From Tistlia consotensis USBA 355 (lineage in GTDB: Bacteria > Pseudomonadota > Alphaproteobacteria > Kiloniellales > DSM-21159): DNA of 32,400 nt. The translations under genes and the position numbers were made by a program. This document shows positions 26,204-32,400 of the stretch, one piece after another. The stretch covers positions 1-32,400 of the forward strand of contig NZ_FWZX01000049.1 of the NCBI RefSeq assembly GCF_900177295.1. Reading direction: 5' to 3'. Under the pieces are notes generated by a model that was not told the origin of the DNA, made no database searches, and saw only the letters and a program-made list of their open reading frames with translations. Positions within the stretch are counted from its first letter, which is position 1. Each line of letters opens with the position of its first letter.

Positions 26204-27077
26204 GACCGCGGCCCCGCCGGCCCCCGGGGCCGGCGCGCTGGAGGCGCTGCCGCCGCTGCGCGAGGTCATCGCCCGCCACGGCCTGGGCGCGCGCAAGTCG
26301 CTGGGCCAGCACTTCCTGCTCGACCTCAACCTGACCGGCCGCATCGCGCGCAGCGCCGGCGACCTGTCGCGGGGCACGACGATCGAGGTCGGCCCGGGCC
26401 CCGGCGGCCTGACCCGCGCCTTGCTGCTGGCCGGCGCCCGCCGGCTCGTCGCGATCGAGCGCGACGAGCGCTGCCGCGAGGCCCTCGCCGAGATCGCCGC
26501 GGCCAGCGGCGGCCGGCTCGAGGTCCTGGAGGCCGACGCCCTGACCGTCGCCGCCGAGACGCTCGGCAAGGCGCCGCGCCGGATCGTCGCCAACCTGCCC
26601 TACAACGTCGCGACCCCGCTGCTGCTCGGCTGGCTGGCGGCGCTGGCGCGCGATCCCGGGGCCTTCGAGTCGCTGACCCTGATGTTCCAGAAGGAGGTCG
26701 CCGAGCGGCTCTCGGCCACGCCGCGCAGCAAGGCCTACGGCCGGCTCGCGGTGATGACCCAGTGGCTCTGCGAGGTCGATGCGCTGTTCGACCTGCCGGC
26801 GCGCGCCTTCACGCCGCCGCCCAAGGTCGTCTCCAGCGTCGTCCGCCTGACACCGCGGCCGCGGCCGCTGGCGCCCGCCGAGGCGGCCGTGCTGGAGCGC
26901 GTCACCGCCGCCGCCTTCGGCCAGCGCCGCAAGATGCTGCGCCAGTCGCTGAAGAGCCTGGGCCGTGATCCCCTGCCCCTGCTCGCCGCCTGCGGCATCG
27001 CCGAGACGGCCCGGGCCGAGGAGCTGGGCGTGGCGCAGTTCTGCGCGCTCGCCGAGGTGCTGCGGGCGGCGGGGTAG
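26196..27077 (+). CDS. rsmA: 16S rRNA (adenine1518-N6/adenine1519-N6)-dimethyltransferase
   Basis: From the TTG start this is a 293-residue protein. RsmA (KsgA) dimethylates two adenines in the 3'-terminal hairpin of 16S rRNA late in 30S assembly. It shows [12 protein letters not shown] (32-43), the SAM-binding [10 protein letters not shown] (64-73) and the catalytic NLPYN (133-137). The start is uncertain: no ATG lies near the family start, and a TTG at 26196 overlapping the last codons of pdxA is the most plausible. A GTG at 26151 lies deeper inside pdxA. The N-terminal 17 residues are Ala/Pro-rich and not conserved-looking. Confidence 0.93.
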   Translation: MPETAAPPAPGAGALEALPPLREVIARHGLGARKSLGQHFLLDLNLTGRIARSAGDLSRGTTIEVGPGPGGLTRALLLAGARRLVAIERDERCREALAEIAAASGGRLEVLEADALTVAAETLGKAPRRIVANLPYNVATPLLLGWLAALARDPGAFESLTLMFQKEVAERLSATPRSKAYGRLAVMTQWLCEVDALFDLPARAFTPPPKVVSSVVRLTPRPRPLAPAEAAVLERVTAAAFGQRRKMLRQSLKSLGRDPLPLLAACGIAETARAEELGVAQFCALAEVLRAAG

Positions 27078-27095
27078 GATCGCGAGCCCCAATTC

Positions 27096-27184
27096 GCTTC
27101 GTCCTGAGCCCGTCGAAGGGCGGAGCGAAGCCGGCCCGGGCGGTGGCGCTTTGGCTCCAAGGTTCGACAGGCTCACCATGAAGC
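27096..27184. repeat. Imperfect inverted repeat of the TTCGTCCTGAGCCCGTCGAA type
   Basis: The left arm (27096-27117) contains GCTTC and TGAGCCCGTCGAA, and the right arm (27163-27184) contains TTCGACAGGCTCA and GAAGC. The 13-bp inner blocks pair at 12 positions and the 5-bp outer blocks pair perfectly, with four unpaired bases between. A very common interspersed repeat in proteobacterial genomes has this sequence. It lies between the convergent rsmA and gmk genes and may also limit read-through. Confidence 0.75.
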
Positions 27185-27210
27185 CAATGGGCGAGCAGAC
27201 GGAGAGCTCC

Positions 27211-27855
27211 CTACCCTTCCCCGCGCAGCTGCTTGACGAAGGAATCGAGGCCGATCAGGCGCTTCAGGCGTCGGCGCTCGGCGGTCAGGATCGCCTTGGC
27301 CTCGACGACCGCCCGTTCGACCTGCTCGTTGACGATGATGTAGTCGTAGGCGTCGTAGTGGCTCATCTCGTCGGCGGCCTTGGCCATGCGCTGGGCGACG
27401 ACCTCGTCGCTGTCCTGCGCCCGCGTGTGCAGGCGCCGCTCCAGCTCCTCGATGGACGGCGGCAGGATGAAGACCCGGACGACGTCGTCGGGCATCTTCG
27501 AATAGACCTGCTGGGTGCCCTGCCAGTCGATGTCGAACAGCACGTCGCGACCGGCCGCCAGCGCCTTCTCGACCGGCCCACGGGGCGTGCCGTAGCGGTT
27601 GCCGAAGACGACGGCGTGCTCCAGCAGCTCGCCGCCCTGGGCCATGCGCTCGAAGGCGGCATGGTCGACGAAGTGGTAGTCGATCCCGTCGCGCTCGCCC
27701 GGCCGCTTCGGGCGGGTCGTCGCCGAGATCGAGAGCTGCAGGTTGTCGTCGTCCTCGAGCAGCTTGCGCGAGATCGTCGTCTTGCCGGCGCCCGAGGGCG
27801 ACGACAGCACGAACATCAGCCCGCGCCGGCGGAAGCGCGCAGTCCGTCTGGCCAC
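27211..27855 (-). CDS. gmk: Guanylate kinase
   Basis: This is a 214-residue protein, normal for Gmk. It phosphorylates GMP to GDP with ATP. The P-loop SPSGAGKTT lies at 19-27, followed by the GMP-binding ISATTRPKRPGERDGIDYHFV region (43-63, key residues R48, R51, E54, Y60) and the segment DIDWQGTQQV. The C-terminus YDAYDYIIVNEQVERAV is also typical. It starts 6 bp after the yicC stop codon; the yicC-gmk pair is a conserved alphaproteobacterial arrangement. Confidence 0.97.
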   Translation of the reverse strand: MARRTARFRRRGLMFVLSSPSGAGKTTISRKLLEDDDNLQLSISATTRPKRPGERDGIDYHFVDHAAFERMAQGGELLEHAVVFGNRYGTPRGPVEKALAAGRDVLFDIDWQGTQQVYSKMPDDVVRVFILPPSIEELERRLHTRAQDSDEVVAQRMAKAADEMSHYDAYDYIIVNEQVERAVVEAKAILTAERRRLKRLIGLDSFVKQLRGEG

Positions 27856-27861
27856 GAGCGG

Positions 27862-28755
27862 CTACTCCAGGTTCTGGATCTGCTCCTTGAGGCGGTCGAT
27901 CGCCGCCTTGAGGTCGAGCCCGAGGCGGGTCAGATCGAGGTCGCTCGACTTGGAGCAGAGGGTGTTGGCCTCGCGGCCGAATTCCTGGCAGAGGAAGTCG
28001 AGGCGCCGGCCGACGGCCTGGCCCTCGGCGAGCAGCGCCCGGGCCGCCTCGACGTGGCCGTCCAGGCGGTCCAGCTCCTCGCGGATGTCGGCCTTGGTGG
28101 CGAGCAGCGCCGCCTCCTGGGCCAGGCGCTCCTCGGACAGGGCCGGGCTCGCCTGCAGCAGCGCCTCGACCTGCTCCTTGAGCCGGGCGCGCAGCGCCTC
28201 GGGCTGAGTCACGGCCAGCGTCCGGGCCCGCGCCACCAGCCCCGCGACCTCGGCCAGGTGGCCCTCGACGACGGCGCCGAGGCGCGCGCCCTCGGCCTCG
28301 CGGTCGGCAGCCAGGCGCTCCAGCCCCTTGTCGAAGTCGGCGAGCGCCGCGACCAGGCGCGCCTCGCGGGTCTCGGGATCGTCGGGCTCCTCGGCGACCT
28401 CGACGACGCCGCGCAGCGCCAGGATCGTCTCGAACTCCGGGCGCGGCAGCTTCATCGACTGGGCGAGGTCGACGGCCTGGCGGTAGAGCTCGGCGAAGGC
28501 CTCGGCGTCGATGCGCGGCCGGGCGCGGGCGGCGGCGCTGGCGTACTGGAAGCCGACCTGGACGTTGCCGCGCCGGAGCCGCGCCGCCGCCTTCTGGCGC
28601 AGCGGCTGCTCCATCGCGTCCCAGCCGGCCGGCAGGCGGCAGCGCAGGTCCAGGCCCTTGCCGTTGACGCTCTTCAGCTCCCAGGTCCAGGTCATGCCGC
28701 CGTCGCCGCCGTCGACGCGTGCGAAACCGGTCATCGAGGAAAGCGGCGCGGCCAT
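27862..28755 (-). CDS. yicC: YicC-family endoribonuclease
   Basis: This is a 297-residue protein. YicC proteins are stress-linked endoribonucleases. The N-terminus LSSMTGFARVDG is the family hallmark, followed by WELKSVNGKGLDLRCRLP. The C-terminal DUF1732 part contains RRLDFLCQEFGREANTLCSK and ends with AAIDRLKEQIQNLE, the characteristic YicC tail. I chose the ATG at 28755 (MAAPLSSMTGF); the open frame to 28854 does not resemble the family. It precedes gmk by 6 bp and is divergent from cobH. Confidence 0.95.
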   Translation of the reverse strand: MAAPLSSMTGFARVDGGDGGMTWTWELKSVNGKGLDLRCRLPAGWDAMEQPLRQKAAARLRRGNVQVGFQYASAAARARPRIDAEAFAELYRQAVDLAQSMKLPRPEFETILALRGVVEVAEEPDDPETREARLVAALADFDKGLERLAADREAEGARLGAVVEGHLAEVAGLVARARTLAVTQPEALRARLKEQVEALLQASPALSEERLAQEAALLATKADIREELDRLDGHVEAARALLAEGQAVGRRLDFLCQEFGREANTLCSKSSDLDLTRLGLDLKAAIDRLKEQIQNLE

Positions 28756-28918
28756 GGCAAAGGGGACTCTCGGCGGCTGGCGGGAAAGGTGCGGCACTCT
28801 ATCGGCTGGCCCGGAGCCGGACAAGCCGATGCGGCCGGCGGCCGTTCCGGCCATGCCTGTTGCCCGCCGCCGGCCGGCCCCGCTATGACCGGGCGCGGCA
28901 GCGCGGAAGGAAGCGGCA

Positions 28919-29548
28919 ATGGCCTTCGACTACATCCGGGACGGCGCGGAGATCTACCGCCGCTCCTTCGCGGCGATCCGGCAGGAGGCCGACCTGTCGG
29001 GCCTGCCCGACGACCTCTCGACGGTCGCGGTGCGGATGATCCACGCCTGCGGCATGACCGACCTGCCGGCCGGGCTCGCCTGGTCGCCGGACTTCGTGGT
29101 CCGGGCGCGGGCGGCGCTGAAGGGCGGCGCGCCGATCCTCTGCGACGCCCGCATGGTCGCCATGGGGATCACCCGCAGCCGCCTGCCGGCCGACAACCGG
29201 GTGGTCTGCGGCCTCGACGACCCGCGGGTCCCGGACCTCGCCGGACGGCTCGGCACGACCCGCTCGGCGGCGGCGCTCGAGCTCTGGCGGCCCGAGCTGG
29301 AAGGCGCCGTGGTCGCGATCGGCAACGCGCCGACCGCCCTCTTCCACCTGCTCGAGCTGCTCGACGGCGGCGCGCCGCGGCCGGCGGCGATCGTCGGCAT
29401 CCCGGTCGGCTTCGTCGGCGCGGTCGAGAGCAAGGCGGCCCTGGCCGCCGACAGCCGCGGCGTGCCCTTCCTGACGCTGCACGGCCGGCGCGGCGGCAGC
29501 GCGATCACGGCCGCCGCGATCAATGCCTTAGCCAGCGAGCGGGAATGA
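28919..29548 (+). CDS. cobH: Precorrin-8X methylmutase
   Basis: This is a 209-residue protein. CobH moves a methyl group from C-11 to C-12 of precorrin-8X to make hydrogenobyrinic acid in aerobic cobalamin synthesis. The catalytic histidine is H42 in RMIHACGM, and [25 protein letters not shown] and [11 protein letters not shown] are family blocks. CbiC is the anaerobic-pathway homologue and cannot be excluded without context. A Shine-Dalgarno-like GGAAGGAAG precedes the ATG. No other cobalamin gene lies in the window; cobH usually belongs to a cob cluster, so it is an isolated member here. Confidence 0.94.
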   Translation: MAFDYIRDGAEIYRRSFAAIRQEADLSGLPDDLSTVAVRMIHACGMTDLPAGLAWSPDFVVRARAALKGGAPILCDARMVAMGITRSRLPADNRVVCGLDDPRVPDLAGRLGTTRSAAALELWRPELEGAVVAIGNAPTALFHLLELLDGGAPRPAAIVGIPVGFVGAVESKAALAADSRGVPFLTLHGRRGGSAITAAAINALASERE

Positions 29549-29720
29549 AACATCCCGTTCACAACCGTTCGCGTTCTCGTGATGCGACGCGCGCCCGGAA
29601 CGTCCCATATTAGGCACTGGACGGACCGACAGGAGCCTCCCCCCAGGCTCCCCGGGAGCGTCCCGGGCAGGCACATCCCCCCAAGCGTGCCCGCTCGATC
29701 CTTCCTCTTGTCTGTCCCCG

Positions 29721-29750
29721 GGGGTGGCGCCCGCCCCGGCGCCACCCCCA
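29721..29750. terminator. Strong hairpin downstream of cobH
   Basis: GGGGGTGGCGCC (29721-29732) and GGCGCCACCCCC (29739-29750) form a perfect 12-bp stem around a 6-nt loop. It lies 173 bp after the cobH stop. Only ACGTTTCC follows on the plus strand, so a classical U-tract is missing and termination is not certain. Confidence 0.45.
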
Positions 29751-29779
29751 CGTTTCCGGTGGCGCCCGCCCCCCCCTCG

Positions 29780-29843
29780 CCGCCCACCCGCCCTTGCCGC
29801 CCACCCGCCCTTGCCGCCCACCCGCCCTTGCCGCCCACCCTTG
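29780..29843. repeat. 17-bp tandem repeat, three full copies and one truncated
   Basis: The unit CCGCCCACCCGCCCTTG occurs identically at 29780-29796, 29797-29813 and 29814-29830, followed by a shortened copy CCGCCCACCC-TTG at 29831-29843. The minus strand of each unit carries three runs of at least three G residues separated by single bases. Perfect identity between units suggests recent slippage. Confidence 0.92.
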
Positions 29844-29875
29844 CCGGCCTGGTCCCGCTGCGCGAGGCTGAGGCC

Positions 29876-30652
29876 ATGACGCCGCGCCTTCCCGACCCCC
29901 GCCACGTCCTGATCACCGGCGCCTCGAGCGGCCTCGGCGCCGCCCTCGCCCGCGCCTACGCCGCGCCCGGCCTGCGGCTGTCCCTGGGCGGCCGCGACGC
30001 CGGACGGCTCGAGGCGGTCGCCGCCGACTGCCGGGCCGCCGGCGCCGAGGCCGACGCTGCGGCCGTCGACGTCACCGACCGCGAGGGGCTCCACGCCTGG
30101 ATCGCCGAGGCCGACGCGGCGCAGCCCCTCGACCTCGTGATCGCCAACGCCGGCATCTCGGCCGGCACCGGCCGCGAGGGCTTCGAGAGCGCCGCGCAGA
30201 CCCGGCGGATCCTGGCGACCAACGTCGAGGGCCTGGTCGAGACCGTGCTGCCGGCGATCGAGCGCATGAAGGCGCGGCGCCGGGGCCAGCTCGCCCTCAT
30301 GGCCTCGCTCGCCGGCTACCGCGGCTTCCCGGGCGCGCCGGCCTACTGCGCCTCGAAGGCCTTCGTGAAGGTCTGGGGTGAGGCGCTGCGCGGCCACCTG
30401 AGGCCCGAGGGCATCGCCGTCTCGACGATCTGCCCGGGCTACGTCGCGACGCCGATGACCGAGGTCAACAGCTTCCCGATGCCCTTCCTGATGAGCCCCG
30501 AGCGCGCCGCCCGGATCATCCGCCGCGGCCTCGCCCGCGACCGCGCGCGCATCGCCTTTCCCTGGCCGACCGCCTTCGGCGCTTGGCTGGCCGGCGCCCT
30601 GCCCCCGGCCTGGACCGATCCCCTGCTGATGCGCCTGCCGGAGAAGGAGTGA
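29876..30652 (+). CDS. Short-chain dehydrogenase/reductase
   Basis: This is a 258-residue classical SDR: TGASSGLG (14-21), D65 in AVDVTD, NAG (91-93), Ser144 and Y157-CAS-K161, with CPGYVATPM after the active site. R40 after the second strand suggests NADPH. The C-terminal half (MSPERAARIIRRGLARDRARIAFP, then a hydrophobic WLAGALPP segment) resembles SDRs annotated as capsule or lipid-associated dehydrogenases, but the substrate is unknown. I chose the ATG at 29876; upstream the frame crosses the tandem repeats and is not coding-like. The phosphoesterase gene starts 2 bp after its stop codon. Confidence 0.9.
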   Translation: MTPRLPDPRHVLITGASSGLGAALARAYAAPGLRLSLGGRDAGRLEAVAADCRAAGAEADAAAVDVTDREGLHAWIAEADAAQPLDLVIANAGISAGTGREGFESAAQTRRILATNVEGLVETVLPAIERMKARRRGQLALMASLAGYRGFPGAPAYCASKAFVKVWGEALRGHLRPEGIAVSTICPGYVATPMTEVNSFPMPFLMSPERAARIIRRGLARDRARIAFPWPTAFGAWLAGALPPAWTDPLLMRLPEKE

Positions 30653-30654
30653 GC

Positions 30655-31113
30655 ATGCGCATCTGCGTGATCTCCGACACCCACGGCCTGTTGCGCCCCG
30701 AGGCGGTCGAGCGGCTCAGCGGCGTCGAACGGATCCTCCACGCCGGCGACATCGGCCGGCCCGAGGTGATCGAGGAACTGGAGACGCTGGCGCCGGTGAC
30801 GGCGGTACGCGGCAACGTCGACCTCGGCGACTGGGCGGAGGCCTTTCCCGAGACGGCGGTGGTGCAGTGCGCCGGCCGCTCGCTCTATCTGCTGCACGAC
30901 GTCAAGCAGCTCGCCCTCGACCCCGCCGCCGAGGGCATCGAGGTCGTGATCTCCGGCCACTCCCACAAGCCGCGCATCGAGACCGAGGGCGGCGTGCTCT
31001 ACCTCAACCCCGGCAGCGCCGGCCCGCGCCGCTTCAGCCTGCCGATCGCCCTGGCAATCCTGGAGCTGGGGCCCGGGGCACCGCGGGCCGAGATCCTGGA
31101 GATCGAACCTTAG
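30655..31113 (+). CDS. YfcE/MJ0936-like metallophosphoesterase
   Basis: This 152-residue single-domain phosphodiesterase has all the metal motifs of the calcineurin-like superfamily: D8-x-H10 (SDTHG), GD32 (HAGDIG), GN54 (VRGNVD), H81 and the GHSH motif with H102 and H104. The size and C-terminus (LNPGSAGPRR) fit the YfcE/MJ0936 group, which hydrolyses phosphodiesters with Mn2+ in vitro; natural substrates are unclear. AAGGAG lies upstream of the ATG inside the end of the SDR gene, and the two are 2 bp apart, so they form an operon. Confidence 0.93.
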   Translation: MRICVISDTHGLLRPEAVERLSGVERILHAGDIGRPEVIEELETLAPVTAVRGNVDLGDWAEAFPETAVVQCAGRSLYLLHDVKQLALDPAAEGIEVVISGHSHKPRIETEGGVLYLNPGSAGPRRFSLPIALAILELGPGAPRAEILEIEP

Positions 31114-31311
31114 CCGCCGCGCCGGTCCGGCCCCCGGCTCGGCATTCCCGGCCCCTCTCGACTTTCCGGGCCGCCCTGCGCCAAGCTGGAGCCCGCCGCG
31201 GCCGCCCGGCGCCGCCGCGGCACGACCGTCCTCCACCGCCCCGGACGCCAGCGGGAGCCTGACCATGCCCGACCTCCTCCTGACCGCACCGCCCGCCAGG
31301 TCTTCCGCCCC

Positions 31312-32063
31312 GTGACGGAAGCGTCCGCGAGCGAGACCACCGCGACCGCGGCCGCCGAGGCCGGCACATCCGAAGGCGCGGCGGCTCCAGCCCAGCGCCT
31401 GCACGACTGCCCGGACTGGCTCTACCTGCTGCGCGAGTTCGACACGCTCTACCGGGCCGGCCTGGCCGGCGGCAGCCGGCTGATCCGCTCGCACCGCAAG
31501 CGCGTGCGCGAGACGCTCTCCGCGATCATCGACGCCGACCCGGCGGTCGCCTCGCGCGGTGTGCCGCCGCCAAGCCCGTGGTCGCCTACCTGCCGCGCGC
31601 CCTCGACCTGGGCAAGCGCGGCGCCGTCCGCGACATGGCGCGCGCCCTGCTGCGGGTCACGCCGGAGCTGACCTGGGAGTACGGCTACGAGCGCATCCCC
31701 AAGGCGCTGGCCCGCAAGTACGCCTACTGCGAGGTGCTCGGCCCGCGCGGGCCAGTGCGCAGCGAGCGCCTGGTGCTCGGCTTCGTGCTCTTCGCGCCGA
31801 ACACGACCTATCCGCAACACAGCCATCAGGAGATCGAAGAGAGCTACATCTCGATCGCTGGCTCCTGGTCGGAGAACGACGCCGCGGTCTACGCCCCCGG
31901 CTCGCTGATCCTGAACCGCTCCAGCCACGAGCACCGCATCACCACCGCCGCCCTGGAGCCCTGCCTGCTGGCCTACGCCTGGATCGGCCCGGAGGACCGT
32001 CTGCACGCCCCCGGCATGAAGCTCTCCTCGACCCGCAAGGCGCGGATGTCGCAGGGGATTTGA
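31312..32063 (+). pseudogene. dddL: Frameshifted dimethylsulfoniopropionate (DMSP) lyase, DddL-like
   Basis: Two adjoining frames together resemble DddL, a cupin enzyme that cleaves DMSP to dimethylsulfide and acrylate. Frame one (GTG at 31312) gives LHDCPDWLYLLREFDTLYRA and GGSRLIRSHRKRVRETLS, then loses homology near 31560. Frame two continues KPVVAYLPRALD (from 31572), LTWEYGYERIPKALARKYAY, the cupin motif YPQHSHQEIEESY (metal ligands H-x-H, E and Tyr) and HEHRITT, ending at TGA 32061-32063. The change of frame is equivalent to loss of one base between about 31550 and 31572. A short frame with a good ribosome-binding site (31265-31315) overlaps the GTG, so the true start is uncertain. The IS66-like end begins 28 bp after the stop. 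Sequencing error is an alternative to real decay. Confidence 0.78.
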
Positions 32064-32129
32064 AGGGGGGGGATGGAGAGTACGCCTCCGGTGAGAGCCG
32101 CCTTGCGGGATAGCGGGATCGTGGGAAGG

Positions 32130-32149
32130 TCCTAGGGGTAATCCTAGGA
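32130..32149 (+). promoter_or_regulatory. Hairpin overlapping the TnpA ribosome-binding site
   Basis: TCCTAGG (32130-32136) and CCTAGGA (32143-32149) pair as a 7-bp stem around GGTAAT. The Shine-Dalgarno-like AGGAG (32147-32151), 6 bases before the ATG, has its first bases in the stem. The mRNA fold could therefore reduce translation of the transposition protein. This is seen by inspection only. Confidence 0.4.
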
Positions 32150-32157
32150 GTAGCCCT

Positions 32158-32400
32158 ATGACGATACCGCGGGTCGAGGTGATCACGTCCGTTGAGCGGC
32201 GGCGGCACTGGTCGCGTGCGGAGAAGGAGCGGCTGGTCGCGGCGAGCCTGGAGCCGGGCGTGACGGTCTCGGAGGTGGCGCGCTCGGCGGGCCTGCACGT
32301 CAGCCAGCTGTTCCGCTGGCGCAAGCAGCTCTGCACGCGGATCGACGCTCCGCCGGCGCCCGAGTCCCAGGCGCTGGTGCCGGTGCAGATCGTGCCGGAC
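32158..32400 (+). CDS. IS66-type transposase accessory protein TnpA, N-terminal part
   Basis: The first 81 residues are present; the gene runs off the right edge. A helix-turn-helix is clear: RRHWSRAEKERLVAASLEPG (about 14-33), then VSEVARSAGLHVSQLFRWRKQL (36-57), the classic IS66 OrfA/TnpA pattern ending in LFxWRK. The following Pro/Ala-rich linker and LVPVQIVPD also fit the family. AGGAG lies 6 bases before the ATG. It would need TnpB and TnpC, presumably beyond the edge. The sequence differs from the left-edge gene, so the two flanking elements are not copies of one another. Confidence 0.82.
   Translation, partial: MTIPRVEVITSVERRRHWSRAEKERLVAASLEPGVTVSEVARSAGLHVSQLFRWRKQLCTRIDAPPAPESQALVPVQIVPD

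Larger units (their letters stand above)
29549..29875. other. Repeat-rich, C-rich spacer between cobH and an SDR gene
   Basis: This 327-bp stretch has no credible coding frame. In order it holds an AT-richer start, several palindromic pieces (for example GGAGCCT-CCCCCC-AGGCTCC near 29632-29651 and CCCGGGAGCGTCCCGGG), a perfect 12-bp hairpin at 29721-29750, and a 17-bp tandem repeat at 29780-29843. The plus strand becomes almost purely C-rich toward the end. The SDR start follows with GAGGCTGAGG as a possible ribosome-binding site. Confidence 0.7.
32091..32400 (+). mobile_element. End of an IS66-like insertion sequence, runs off the right edge
   Basis: A TnpA-type gene starts at 32158. The likely element end is GTGAGAGCCGCCTTGCGGGA at 32091, which keeps the GTRAGNG pattern of IS66 ends and partly resembles the left-hand element's end. 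The other end and any target duplication are outside the window, so the boundary is approximate. Confidence 0.5.

Noticed and set aside
28756-28918. Possible cobalamin riboswitch before cobH
   Set aside because: A few GC-rich hairpins are present, but I could not find the conserved B12-box or the core elements, and 163 bp is short for the class.
29555-29590. Repeated GTTC words after cobH resembling an alphaproteobacterial LexA box
   Set aside because: The first two GTTC words are separated by 6 bp and the next by 2 bp; the GTTC-N7-GTTC spacing required for a LexA site is not met, and no SOS gene follows.
29780-29843. Tandem repeat as a CRISPR array
   Set aside because: Units are 17 bp and directly contiguous, with no spacers and no cas genes nearby.
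31265-31315. A 16-residue frame (starting MPDLLLTAPP) with a good ribosome-binding site overlapping the dddL GTG
   Set aside because: It may be a leader peptide or the displaced true start of dddL, but it is too short and featureless to call as a gene.

Overview
The window is very GC-rich, with GC-biased third codon positions, and it carries a gene set typical of Alphaproteobacteria: hdaA next to an AI-2E permease and a DUF2066 protein, divergent purMN, a 41-residue aa3-oxidase subunit IV, pepA and holC, lptG-lptD-surA-pdxA-rsmA, and gmk-yicC. A DMSP lyase (dddL) remnant and two CtrA-type TTAA-N7-TTAA/TTAC motifs fit a free-living, perhaps marine, alphaproteobacterium of the broad Rhodospirillales type. 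The lineage is inferred from gene content only.

Layout. Both edges are partial IS66-like transposase (TnpA-type) genes that face outward (1-134 on minus, 32158-32400 on plus); they differ in sequence. From 556 to 9384 nearly everything is on the minus strand. Transcription from the right gives DUF2066 lipoprotein-like/secreted protein, AI-2E permease, HdaA, an SDR-like protein without the SDR catalytic Tyr/Lys, a CYTH-CHAD protein, a HEPN-like protein, an SDR, acylphosphatase, a Nudix hydrolase and a TauD-type dioxygenase. purM-purN run the other way from 9561. Behind purN is a 495-bp unit (11312-11806): a frameshifted DUF559 endonuclease gene enclosed by composite inverted repeats that themselves contain palindromes. 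I regard this as the best candidate for a poorly described small mobile element here. arfB, a tiny oxidase subunit, ndk, a YheS-type ABC-F protein, a secreted Cys-rich protein and an EamA permease follow.

From 16596 to 20045 (minus) come pepA, a cytosolic histidine kinase with a CBS-like N-terminus and holC; a perfect CtrA-type site lies just upstream of the kinase. From 20333 to 27077 (plus) is the outer-membrane biogenesis operon lptG-lptD-surA-pdxA-rsmA, tightly packed at most junctions. lptF, which usually precedes lptG, is not in the window. gmk and yicC converge on it from the right across an imperfect inverted repeat. An isolated cobH follows, then a repeat-rich, C-rich spacer with a 17-bp tandem repeat, an SDR, a YfcE-like phosphoesterase, and a frameshifted dddL that abuts the right-hand IS end.

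The genes serve mainly housekeeping: LPS transport and outer-membrane protein folding (lptG, lptD, surA), replication control and DNA polymerase (hdaA, holC), purine and nucleotide metabolism (purM, purN, ndk, gmk), ribosome assembly and rescue (rsmA, yheS, arfB) and cofactors (pdxA, cobH). The accessory features are the IS ends, the DUF559 unit, the 32-bp-arm inverted repeat at 3008-3088, the spacer at 29549-29875 and the broken dddL. Both frameshifts are single-base events, so sequencing error cannot be excluded. All names rest on recognising motifs by eye; no database search was run.
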